Below are positions 17,420-26,800 of a stretch of DNA of 64,000 bases, piece by piece (positions within the stretch are counted from its first letter, which is position 1; every line of letters begins with the position of its first letter). The translations under genes were made by a program, and so were the position numbers. Source of the stretch: a virus; IMG/VR virus record IMGVR_UViG_3300027850_000169, positions 1-64,000 of that record; one strand, given 5' to 3'. The notes below the pieces were generated by a model. It made no database searches. It was not told where the DNA came from and saw only the letters and a list, made by a program, of their open reading frames with translations.

Positions 17420-17689
17420 GTGTCTGGTAAAGCTTACTACTTTGCCACTGACGAGGCTAGTAAAATCACAGAGTTAGAAATTATGCGTCACTTTAAAATC
17501 ATCGACAATGACTTAGTAGCAAACTCTCGGTTTGGGGTCGAGGTTATGAACGGGCCCCGCCCAATCGTCTTACAACTTTCAAAAGATATAGATTGGGACG
17601 AGATTGAAGTCGATTTAGAACTGGAATTCGCTAAGGGGAACATAACAGGGGCTGAAAAACAGTATTTAGAGTTCATGCACAGACTGTAA
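17420..17689 (+). CDS. Hypothetical small acidic protein
   Basis: An 89-residue acidic protein starting at GTG (MSGKAYYFATDEASKITELE); an ATG at 17481 (MRHFKIIDND) is an alternative because neither has a strong ribosome site. It contains a DIDWDEIEVDLELEFAKG stretch. Unknown function, in the second early operon. Confidence 0.55.
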   Translation: MSGKAYYFATDEASKITELEIMRHFKIIDNDLVANSRFGVEVMNGPRPIVLQLSKDIDWDEIEVDLELEFAKGNITGAEKQYLEFMHRL

Positions 17690-17701
17690 ATATTAATGCC
17701 T

Positions 17702-17741
17702 AGCAGGTTGCTCCGATGAGGGTTCGACTCCCTCTTATGCT
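17702..17741 (+). other. tRNA 3'-end-like sequence (T-arm plus acceptor strand)
   Basis: GAGGG-TTCGACT-CCCTC is a perfect 5-bp, 7-nt T stem-loop and is followed by TTATGCT, the length of an acceptor 3' strand. A GACTGTAAAT stretch upstream looks like a Tyr anticodon loop but belongs to the end of the preceding gene. No D-arm or matching acceptor 5' strand is present, so it is at best a tRNA remnant or an attachment-site-like fragment. Confidence 0.4.
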
Positions 17742-17784
17742 TTTTCCTATCTAATTCTTTCCCCGGTAGGGATTCTATAGACTC

Positions 17785-18135
17785 ATGCCCAAAATCAATT
17801 TTTCTCATCCTAATTCAGAGCTAGATGCTTTAGGGTTTGAAGACCATCAACTCCATGTTAGATTGGAAGACCCGGAGCTTTCAGATAAGCTCATTGCCTA
17901 CTTGTCCCCTCTCGTGGGAAACGGGACTGAGCTTGTGACGATTGTGTCTCCAGGGCTAGCTCATCTAGCGGTGCTAGTGCTAACTACTATCCACGGGCTA
18001 ACGGGGAGCTTCCCGTTAGTTGTTTCAATGGTAAGAGGAGAAGACGGCGGCTTTTCGCCACTACCTGCCGTTAACTTACAAAAATACCGGAATTCTTGCG
18101 CCCGGAAATCTAGAGAAGGGCTCAAAGTTCTCTAG
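17785..18135 (+). CDS. csx15: Csx15-like CRISPR-associated protein
   Basis: A 116-residue protein. It begins with INFSHP, has a central PGLAHLAVLVLTTIHGLTG segment followed by SFPLVVSMVR, and ends NLQKYRNSCARKSR. Cyanobacterial Csx15 proteins, as I recall them, share this order: NFSHP start, a helix ending ...LHGR.GYFP..LR, and a terminal NLQ..R..AR..R. Csx15 is a small accessory protein of type III CRISPR loci, related to proteins that bind or degrade cyclic oligoadenylate messengers. A phage copy with no type III genes around it could act as a messenger sponge or ring nuclease, that is, an anti-CRISPR. The family call is from memory of the pattern; the function is inference. Confidence 0.65.
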   Translation: MPKINFSHPNSELDALGFEDHQLHVRLEDPELSDKLIAYLSPLVGNGTELVTIVSPGLAHLAVLVLTTIHGLTGSFPLVVSMVRGEDGGFSPLPAVNLQKYRNSCARKSREGLKVL

Positions 18136-18223
18136 CAAACAACTCATCATCAGATGCAATGAAGTGAGTAATTAAAATGAGGTCACTTCCTCACCACCGC
18201 CCAAAACTAATTAAGGAGAAATA

Positions 18224-18421
18224 ATGGATTTCTTTAAAATCATAAGCAGTAAGGTTAAACTGCCACTTTCATCACAGGAAACCGAATCTTACGTTGAAGG
18301 GAAAGAGATTGACGGCAAACTATTTGTTCGGGGTCGAAAAATAGACTGCGAATACTTGCAAATTTCCCAAGATGAAGCTGTTGAGGCTCTCGATAAATGG
18401 ATTATCGAAGAGTATGGTTAG
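18224..18421 (+). CDS. Hypothetical small protein
   Basis: A 65-residue acidic protein (MDFFKIISSKVKLPLSSQET) preceded by a good AAGGAG ribosome site. It has a beta hairpin (EIDGKLFVRGRKIDC) followed by a helix (SQDEAVEALDKWIIEEYG). It is the last gene before a terminator at 18445, so it closes the second early operon. Confidence 0.65.
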   Translation: MDFFKIISSKVKLPLSSQETESYVEGKEIDGKLFVRGRKIDCEYLQISQDEAVEALDKWIIEEYG

Positions 18422-18444
18422 AAATTAAACTAAAGCGTTTTTTC

Positions 18445-18478
18445 AAAAATAGCAGTCATAAATTGATTGCTATTTTTT
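18445..18478 (+). terminator. Rho-independent terminator
   Basis: AAAAATAGCA and TGCTATTTTT pair over 10 bp with the T-run in the second arm. The 18422-18728 gap holds this terminator, the next early promoter and a leader. Confidence 0.8.
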
Positions 18479-18574
18479 AATATTATTTTACCCAAGCCAC
18501 GATTACACCCTCAGTCCCAGAGTCCAGACATAGCAACACTTTCGACACCGTTTAAAAATACTTTTCTAAAACGC

Positions 18575-18603
18575 TTGACAAGTCTTAGCGAGTAGCCTAT
18601 AGT
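18575..18603 (+). promoter_or_regulatory. Early promoter module, copy 3
   Basis: TTGACA (18575), 17 bp, TATAGT (18598), preceded by ACATAGCAACACTTTCGACA and AAAATACTTTTCTAAAACGC. A leader of about 120 nt separates it from the 57-residue gene at 18729. Confidence 0.9.
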
Positions 18604-18728
18604 GATAACAGATAGAAAAAACAAGAGAAAAACCAATCTCTTCGCGGATGGGAGGTGACGTTAAAACTTATTAGTTCCTACCGCTCTACAGGTTCTTAGC
18701 AACGTAGCAATCAAAACTAAAAAACCCC

Positions 18729-18902
18729 ATGAAAGGAAACTATCGCAAACTATTAAACGGGCGGAATTATAGCGTGTGGGACGCTAAAATATCGACCACA
18801 AAACCGCGCACAATGCGGTGGGTAAAGCGAGATGCCTCTCGCACCGGCCGCCGACAACTCAAGCAGATTACCCATGAGATGGTAATCGAATCAACTAACT
18901 AG
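18729..18902 (+). CDS. Small basic protein (57 residues)
   Basis: An ATG at 18729 opens a 57-codon frame ending TAG at 18902. The product is strongly basic (many Arg and Lys, e.g. TTKPRTMRWVKRDASRTGRR) with a C-terminal helix. It is the first frame behind early promoter copy 3. Charge and position suggest a nucleic-acid-binding early protein, which is inference. Confidence 0.6.
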   Translation: MKGNYRKLLNGRNYSVWDAKISTTKPRTMRWVKRDASRTGRRQLKQITHEMVIESTN

Positions 18903-19023
18903 GATGGACAACCGCCAGCTTTATAACCTCTAAATTTGGCGACAATTCACGGTTTGCTCATTACCAGCGGGAGCATTAAAAGGGCTGGGGCAACTAATCA
19001 TTAACAACGAGGAGTCAAAATAA

Positions 19024-19299
19024 TTGAAAACAATTTTATATCACTGGTACGAACCCGATGGGTATCACAAATTTACCTTTGAGAATACCAAACTTTGGGA
19101 TGATTCCCCAGAAAATCAATTCAATATATGTGTGTATTTTGAGGGTGAATTGTTGGCATCTACCACTGTTGATGCTCCACAAACCTGCCACCCGCGGTCA
19201 AGTGTGGAAAAACTAAGTATCAAATGGTTTGAGAAATTAATGCAATCGGAAACACAAGAAAAAACTTTGCCTTACTCACTAAAAATCAAACCAAAATAG
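19024..19299 (+). CDS. Hypothetical early protein
   Basis: A 91-residue protein with a TTG start; GAGGAG lies about 9 bp upstream, which decides it. Beta-rich first half (TILYHWYEPDGYHKFTFEN, FNICVYFEGELLAST) and a helical C terminus. No family recognised. The following gap holds a GC-rich hairpin. Confidence 0.6.
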   Translation: MKTILYHWYEPDGYHKFTFENTKLWDDSPENQFNICVYFEGELLASTTVDAPQTCHPRSSVEKLSIKWFEKLMQSETQEKTLPYSLKIKPK

Positions 19300-19320
19300 T
19301 CGAGCCAATAAATCCACAGG

Positions 19321-19347
19321 AGTCGCGCGTTGTGAGGATGCGCGACT
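19321..19347 (+). repeat. Intercistronic hairpin
   Basis: AGTCGCGC-GTTGTGAGGAT-GCGCGACT forms an 8-bp perfect stem directly after a gene. The GTCGCGC core recurs in gaps at about 38830 and 39113. The rest of 19300-19589 holds no open frame and leads to early promoter copy 4. Confidence 0.6.
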
Positions 19348-19526
19348 AACCGTCCCTGAGTATCCTACCCGTTTGGGAGCGGCCGCAGACTGAACGCTCT
19401 AGCCCGCCTCAAACGTCGCAAAATCTACCACCAGCGCTGCAACGTTGCCACGCCAGCAACCCCAACCGCTAGACTCTGTACACAGTCATCCTTTCACCGT
19501 ATCTACAAAATACTTTCCCAAAACGC

Positions 19527-19555
19527 TTGACAATCTCCGCACCGTGTATTATATT
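19527..19555 (+). promoter_or_regulatory. Early promoter module, copy 4
   Basis: TTGACA (19527), 17 bp, TATATT (19550), preceded by AAAATACTTTCCCAAAACGC. The spacer differs from the other copies but the upstream motif is intact. Confidence 0.85.
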
Positions 19556-19589
19556 AAAAGAGTCACGGAATTCAACAACAGCAAAAATA

Positions 19590-19964
19590 ATGAATATCGC
19601 AGCAGTCCCACAATCTCAATCTGATTTTGATGTCAAAGCGCTTGAAGGACAGCGGGTCACGTTAATGCTTGTTAATACGATTGGCTGTCCCGTATCACGG
19701 TGCGTCAAAATAGTGGAAGCTAACATCGTCTCTGCTGAACGGTATCAAGGCCACATAACTAACAAAAAGTGTCTTGAATTGAAGTACATTGCAAAGGGCT
19801 GTCGGAAAACTATAGGTACTCGATTTGCTGAAGCTGATTTAGCTATCGCTATGGGTTGGCAACATATCGAAACACCCAACTCCTTTGTCGGATTTAATAA
19901 CGGATTGCTTGATGGAATGATACGCCAAGCGAAAGACGTTGTTTACACTCAGCAAGGGCTATAG
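19590..19964 (+). CDS. Hypothetical early protein
   Basis: A 124-residue protein starting MNIAAVPQSQSDFDVKALEG at the ATG at 19590; a longer frame would begin inside the promoter. It has a small beta-barrel-like start (LEGQRVTLMLVNTIGC) and Lys-rich loops. No recognised family. A 9-bp GC-rich hairpin follows it. Confidence 0.65.
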   Translation: MNIAAVPQSQSDFDVKALEGQRVTLMLVNTIGCPVSRCVKIVEANIVSAERYQGHITNKKCLELKYIAKGCRKTIGTRFAEADLAIAMGWQHIETPNSFVGFNNGLLDGMIRQAKDVVYTQQGL

Positions 19965-20010
19965 CAAACCGCTAAGATAAGTCAAGTAGCGTCGCGAAAT
20001 CGCTTAACAA

Positions 20011-20034
20011 AGAAGCCCCTCTCTAGGGGCTTCT
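20011..20034 (+). terminator. GC-rich hairpin, possible terminator
   Basis: AGAAGCCCC-TCTCTA-GGGGCTTCT is a perfect 9-bp stem with no T-run, so it may be a processing or pause hairpin instead of a full terminator. Confidence 0.5.
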
Positions 20035-20077
20035 AGCTGCAACTTGTCACGGAAACAACTCATCTAAGTATAGCAGT

Positions 20078-20287
20078 ATGCCAACGCCAGAACCACAAAG
20101 AAAATACAATCAATCAGAGCGAGGTCGCAAAGTTCGCGCTGAGTGGAACCGAGAAAACAGGCAATACCTCGAACAAAAAAGAGAAAGTCGAGAAGGGGAG
20201 TGCGTTATTTGCGGGCAGATAAAATGGTTGGTTCGCAAGCATCCACCAACTTGTAGGAAATGCAATAAAAGTATTGACAGGCGATAA
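20078..20287 (+). CDS. Small zinc-ribbon-like protein
   Basis: A 69-residue basic protein. A helical Arg/Glu-rich first half (QSERGRKVRAEWNRENRQYL) is followed by a four-cysteine CVICGQIK...CRKC knuckle. Phage proteins of this layout often bind DNA and resemble the zinc part of HNH endonucleases, but no HNH core is present. Last plus-strand gene before the convergent tape-measure operon. Confidence 0.65.
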   Translation: MPTPEPQRKYNQSERGRKVRAEWNRENRQYLEQKRESREGECVICGQIKWLVRKHPPTCRKCNKSIDRR

Positions 20288-20303
20288 AAAAGTTTGCTAC
20301 AAT
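20274..20303 (+). promoter_or_regulatory. Sigma70-like promoter
   Basis: TTGACA (20274), 18 bp, TACAAT (20298). Downstream is a short stretch with a 7-bp hairpin (TGCTAAG-ATT-CTTAGCA at 20359-20375) and TTTTTC, so a short untranslated RNA of about 85 nt is possible. Confidence 0.45.
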
Positions 20304-20376
20304 TCCTGCGTTGCCCATACCGGGGGGATAATAGTAGTCTACACACGTTGAACGGCGTGCTAAGATTCTTAGCAGT

Positions 20377-20868
20377 TCACACGGCTAGTTTTTCTAATTC
20401 GCTCATTACAAAACTCAATTCCATCAACTCTCCTATCGCCTTCTCTTCAATAGTAGACAGGTCAATCCCGACTAAAAACTTAGCAAAATATTCGACATAT
20501 CCGCTCTGACTATTGATGAATGGGTCTGCTAGTAGACGGGTAGTAACAGGCTCTGTCAAACTGAGAAATACATCACTCAATATAATTTTATATCCGTCAA
20601 AAGGTGGAACAAATATTTTACTGTCTGCGCGTCTGACTACCGACCAAAACTGATTCCTCTCTTCCCAAGAAGCCAATACAGTCACATTCCACAGGTGTTT
20701 TGCTTCATGCGGCGTTCGCCTTATGAATGCGTTGCCACTAAAAGCGTAATCTATCTTAGCCCCGTGCAATAACTTTCTAGAGTAGCTTGGCAAGTTTCTT
20801 AGAGTTACCGCAAGAGTGTCGATTTCAAGTCTTAGGTATGGATAATCTTCTATTGTTGGATATGGCAT
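20377..20868 (-). CDS. Putative distal tail or tail-completion protein
   Basis: A 163-residue protein overlapping the tape-measure stop by one base. It is alpha/beta with a Pro/Tyr start (MPYPTIEDYPYLRLEIDTLA) and an FVPPFDGYKIILSDVFLSL middle. The gene after the tape measure usually encodes the distal tail protein or a tail tip component; I infer this from position only. Confidence 0.6.
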   Translation of the reverse strand: MPYPTIEDYPYLRLEIDTLAVTLRNLPSYSRKLLHGAKIDYAFSGNAFIRRTPHEAKHLWNVTVLASWEERNQFWSVVRRADSKIFVPPFDGYKIILSDVFLSLTEPVTTRLLADPFINSQSGYVEYFAKFLVGIDLSTIEEKAIGELMELSFVMSELEKLAV

Positions 20869-23800
20869 TATTTTCTCCTACCTAGGGCGCTTAAGATTTC
20901 AGCACATTCGGCTGCTGGATTCTGGGAAACGACAGTAAGGTTTCCCACACCGCCTTTACCCATTCCAGTTAACTTGTTCGAGATAGTTTCGAGTAAGTTG
21001 TAAATATTGCCTGCTGTTTCTTCTAGGGACATTGTAATTTGTTTGGCCTCGGTATCAATCTTTGGAGCAATTGGGGGCTGATTAGATGGAGCTACATCAC
21101 CTAATCTTTTTGCTAATATCTCATAAATCCTAGTAACGGTAGCCTCCAATCCTTTAGGTTTGTTTGCCTCTCCTTCAGCCTTGACTTGATTCCCTCTTGC
21201 CTCGTCTAATTGTTGTTGCAAACGTTCAAGTTCAGTTATAGGAGTCTGTCCACCTTCAAATGTTTTCAAAGCTCCATTAACGGGTTTCCCAAACTGCTCC
21301 ATTGCTGCTTTCGCTTCGCGCAAACCTCCCAAGGTGGATTCCTCGGCTGCTCCAATTGCAGCATTGACTTTACCTTCCTCGGTATTGAAATTAATACCTT
21401 TTCTTTTTGCGAAATCACGAGCCGCTAATTCATTTTCGGCTCTAGCTTCGGCATTCCATTTCTTAGTATAATCCTCCATCGCCTTCTGAGCGGCTACAAG
21501 GGATTTGTTCGCTGTTTCAACATCGGGAACCGCTGAAACGGTGTCAACAGGAACGTCAAAAATTGGCAGTGACTTAGCGATTTCTAAAGGTTTGCCAATT
21601 TCAGCACTGATGCCTTTGAGCCAGTCGGGAGTCATTTCAGCAACAGGTGCAGCCTTGGGGGTTTCAAACCCTAAACCTTTTAACCCTTCAGTTTGTACGG
21701 CTCCCAAAGCTTGAATAATCGCAGTTTGAGCGGTGACAGTTAAGGTTTGCTGCTGTTTCTTGTCCTCTACCTCTTTGGCAATTGTAACTTGATTAAGAGC
21801 GGGTTTTGCGTTGCCAAACGCATCAAAAACATTTGACGACTGTACAGAGCTTGTCGAACTAAGACTGCCAGCAGAGTCTTTTTTGGCTTGCGCTGCTTTG
21901 CGAACTTCCTCAAGTTGTTGTTGCTGTGTTAGGCGTTCTCGTCCCCCCTGTTGTTCGATGTTTAGCCGCTGCTGCTCAAGTTGGTTGATTTCACTTTGAG
22001 CTTTTTCAGATTCTCCAACTTGAACGAGTGCTTGTTCTCGAAAACCTTGAACCTGTTTTAACGCTGCAATTTCGCGAGGCGCTGCACCCGTTGCCTTAGC
22101 TTTCTCAACCGCCGCCTGAGACTCAAACAAGGCAATCTGAGCTTGAATTTTTTGGCGCTGTAGTTCTATTGCCTGCTGCTTCTGACTAATAGCTAGTGAC
22201 TGCTGTTGAGCTTGTTGTTGAACCGCAAGTGATGCTACTTGCTGGTCATAAATCTGTTTTTTGATTCCCTCAGCCTTGGTGGCGTCGCCGGACGCATCTG
22301 CAAGAGCAAGCTGGAATTCCAACCGTTGCTTGTCAAGGTCGGATACCGCAGAAGTAAGACCACCCGCTGCTGCCTGTTTGCGCGACTGTTGGTCTAGTCC
22401 AAACTTCTGACTGTCAAGAGTGTTTAGCTCGTTCTCAAGACTTTGTTTTTGTGCGGCTAATTGAATTTCAATTGCTAGGGTGGCTGCTTTGCGCTTGGCT
22501 TCTAACTGCTTCTCAATCAGCCCAAGGTTTGCACCCGCTAATTCTTGCTGGATTTGCCCTTCTCTGTCTGCGGCTTCTTTGGCAGTAATCACGCCCTGAG
22601 CACGTAACTGACGGGTTGCAACTAACTTGTTTTGCAGGATGATAATCTCGCGCCCTGCTGTTTTGAGTTGGACGGCTTCAATCTGTTTAGCGGCATCTTC
22701 TGCTGATAATCCCCCAGCAAGTTCGGCTTTACGGATTGCCAAGGTATCGGTTGTAGTCGTTAGCTTACTGATACGCTCTTGAGCTTTGAGAGCTTCTTCA
22801 ATTTTTTCAACAATCTTTTGCTTGGCTTCTTTCTGTTTTTCAATAGCGCGAGTTTGTTCTAGGTTTTCACGAGTTGCCTTCTGCTCAATTGCCAGTTTCT
22901 TGTCTTCAAGACTATTAATTTCAGATTGTGCAGAACGGACTTTACTGATTTGTCCGAGTGCCTGATTCCGTAGTCCTAGAGCCTGACTGAGGGCTGCAAT
23001 CTCTCCACTAGATGCACCAGTTGCTTTAGCTTTGGCTAACGATGCTTCGGCTTCCAGAATGCCAATTTTTGCGGTAATTTCCTGGCGCTGTAACTCGATG
23101 GATTGCTGCTGACGAGCTAGTCCAACATTTGCTTTTTGTTGTTCTTGTGACTGAGCAAGGGACTTTAACTGCTGTTGATAAATCGCTTCTTTCAGTTGCT
23201 CTTGCTGAACAGTATTACTAGCGAGGTCTGCCAATTGTAACTGAAAACCTAATCGTTGCTGGTCTAGTTTGGATTGAGCCTCTAGTACCCCAGTTATTGC
23301 ACCTTGTTTTTTCGCAACTAATTCTAAGCCTTGACCCTTGACCCCCAAATCGGCTGCTTGCTTCTCAAGAGGTAGCTTCTGCTCAGACAGCCGTGCTTCA
23401 ATTGCGTCGGTTGCCGCCTTTTTCTTGGCTGCGAGTTCTTTTTCGATTAGGTTGAGATTTGCTTGTGTTAAATCTTGCTGAATCTGTGCTTCGCGGTCTG
23501 CGGATTCCTTAACAGAGATTAAGCCCTGTGCTCGCATTTGGCGCGTGGTTGTCAACTTACTTTCTAAAATTCCGCGTTCGCGTTCAGCAGTTTTAACGCC
23601 AATTGCTTCAATTTGCTTGGCGGCTTCTTGTGCTGAAATACTGCCAGAAAGTTCAGCCTTGCGAACGCCAAGGGTTTCATTTGTGGTTGCCAGTTTACTG
23701 GTACGCTCTTGAACTTTGGCGGCTTGTTCAATCTGCTCTAGAGCTTTCTGCCTAGCTTCTTTTTGTTTCTCAATCGCTCGACCTTGCTCTGAGTTTTCCT

Positions 23801-26800
23801 TGGTCGTCCGCTGCTCAATAGACAGCTTTTTATCTTCAAGTGCATTGACTTGAGCTTGGCTTGCTCTGCCTTTGCCAATTTGAGCGGCTGCCTGACCTCG
23901 CAATCCTAGCGCTTGCTTTAATCCAGCAACTTCCTCTGCTGAGGCTCCTGTCGCTACAGCTTTAGCTAAAGCTGCCTGAGCTTCAATGATTGCAATCTTG
24001 GCTGAAATCTCTTGACGTTGTAGCTCGATTTCCTGCTGTTTGCGTGCGAGTCCTACGCTAGCCCGTTGCTGTGCCTGAGAGGCTACAAGATGACTAACCT
24101 GTTTCTGATAAATTGCCTCTTTCAACTCCTCCTGTTTTGCGGTGTTTCCAGCGAGGTCTGCTAATTGTAACTGAAAACCTAATCGTTGCTGGTCTAGTTT
24201 GGATTGAGCATCGTTAACCCCTCCAGCCACCGAAGCTTGTTTAGCAGACAAATCTAAGTCTTGAGATTTAACTCCTAAATCTGCCGCTTGCTGTTCTAAA
24301 GGTAACTTCTGCTCAGATAGTCGCGCTTCAATCGCATCAACAGCAGCTTTTTTCTTAGCCGCTGCACGAGTTTCGTTAGCTTCTTGTTGAGCTTTTAGCA
24401 GTTCCTCTTGAGCTTTTTTCTGAGTTTCTTTGAGCTTCTCCAAATCTTCAGGTTTCTCTTTCTTTGCATCGCCTAAACTTTTAACAGACTTATTGGCAAA
24501 GTTTGCTTTGTCTGTTGCCGCTTGTAACTCGATTGCCGCCCGCCTTTTAGCGGCTTCTTTTTCATTGATTTTACCAGCAGTCAAATCACTTTCAATCGCA
24601 AATTTTTGCTTTAGGACTTTTCCCTCAAGCGCTGTTGATTGTTTCTTAATTGCCTCTGTAACTGAGTCAACTGTAGGTTTTGCTTTTTCCTGCTGTACAG
24701 CTTTTTTTTTGTCAAGTTCAATTGATTCTTGAATTGACTTTTTCTGCCGATTAACTTGGTCAATCTGCATTTTAATTTGACCAATTGCAGCGTTTCGTGC
24801 ATTGTTTTGAGCTTCGGCTTCGTTTCCGCCTATGCCAAATAATCCTGCCTTGGCTTCGGGGACGGCGTTGGCTTCTGCTAATTGTTTATCTAGCAGGGGC
24901 AAAGTATTATCTGCGCGTTTTAAAGCTTTTTTCTCGGCTTCTTTCTCAACCGCAGTCAGCCCTCTCTTTTCTGTTGTGGCTTTGGCACGGGTGCTTTGAA
25001 CATTGCCTAAGTCTTGAGCGCTACCCACTCCAGCCTTGCCCACAATGTCAGTGTTGGCTCGTAGGTCATCAAGCGCAACGTTAAGCTCCTTCATTTCCTG
25101 AGTTTTTTGGACAATAGCAATCAATCCAATGGCTGCACCCAACGCTGCAAGAGGTGCTAATGCCAAGGCGGCGCTAGTTGCTATACCACCAAGACCAACA
25201 GCAGCAAAGTAAGAGGATGTCCCAAATAAGTTAGTTACAATGGTTGCGCGAAGGTAGTTCGCCGTCATTGCTACTAACCGAAGTTGGGTAACTACCATCG
25301 CCGCATTATTTGCAACCATAACAACTGTGACTTGGGTAGTAGCTAAAGCGTAAACCGTTTTAGCAGCAGCGGCAGCTTTTGTAACGACAATTCCGGCAGT
25401 AGTTGCAGCGGCTCCGGCGATTTCTTGTGCAGTTTTGATAATCTGCAATTTCTCAAGAATGGTATAGCCAACAATCAACCCAGATGTGGCCGTAACAAGG
25501 GCGATTGTTCCACCAATTAATGTTTGAACTGGTGCGGGTGCGTTCAAAAAAACACCTAAAAGCGAATTGGCGGCTGTTGCTGCTGCGGCTAGTGAGGGAG
25601 CAAGAGATTTTCCTAATTGTAATTTTAGAGCGTCTATACTTCCACTTAACTCTTCCGTAGCATTCCCCAAACCTTGTTGTAACTGTGCTTGTTGTTCAAT
25701 AGCTGAGCCTGCGCCAGTATCTCCTTTTTGAGCGTTTTTAATTTTTGTATAAGTTTTGTCTATTTTGTCTTGAGTTTGACCTAGTAAACCAAGAAAGGCT
25801 GGCCCGCCTTCATCTCCAAAGATTATTCTTGTCAAACTGGCCTTTTCGTCCGGTTGCATTTTATTAAGGGCGGAACGAAACTCTGGAACTAATTCAACCA
25901 GATTTCGCATTTCTCCGGTTGTAGAATCTCGGATATCTACCCCTAGTTTTTTCATGGCTTCAGACGCTTCTTTTGTAGAAGGTGCTGAAAGTCTGCTAAT
26001 AACTGTTTTTACCGCTGTGGCGGCAGTTGAGGCACTAAATCCGGCATCTCTAACTAAACTAAAAGTTGTTGCTAAGGTTTCTAAGTCTTGATTGTTTGCT
26101 TTTGCAACTGCACCAGCTTGAGACAATATTTGCAGAAAGTCAGGCGCATCAATCGCACCAGCCGCCGCCGTGGCTGAAACTACGTTTGCAATTTCGTTGG
26201 CACTTCTGCCGTAAATAGTGGTAGCAGCACCAACAACTGAAGCAGATACTTTAACACTAGCGCCAGAGGCTTCTGCCATTGCGACTAAGCCGCGTAAGTT
26301 TTTAGCGGTATCTTTAGCGCTGAAACCCAGCTTTGCCAACTCAACAGCAGCCTCTGCCGACTCGTTGCTTGTTTTACTTGTCGCGATTCCAATAGCAATC
26401 GCTTCTCTTTCAAGTGCTGCTACTTCTTCGGCACTCGCACCTGCTGCCGCGCGGAATGAGTTGAGGGAACTTTCAAAGCCCTTGTAAGTATTAATTCCTT
26501 CTTCTGCGAACCCTTTTATAGCCCCAAAGGTAAATTTTGCTGCATCCGCCAACGCCTGGAAACCTACAATTGCTGGAGCTGGGTTGACGGGTGGGATTTC
26601 TATCGGGGGAACTACTATTGGAGGAATGGTAATACCCGCCATAGTATTGTTCAATGCTTGAACCGCAAGGGTAAGCTCTCTTAACGCTGTTACAGCTTGA
26701 CTATTATCCAGTCCAGCACGCAGGCTTATTCCTTGCGAACCAACAGAAGAACGAAGCTGCGAGATATCTTGGACTACTCTAGATGTGTCCAGTGCTACTT

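Noticed and set aside
17639-17741. A complete tRNA-Tyr
   Set aside because: The GACTGTAAAT part is the stop region of a gene; stem pairing fails in the anticodon and D arms.
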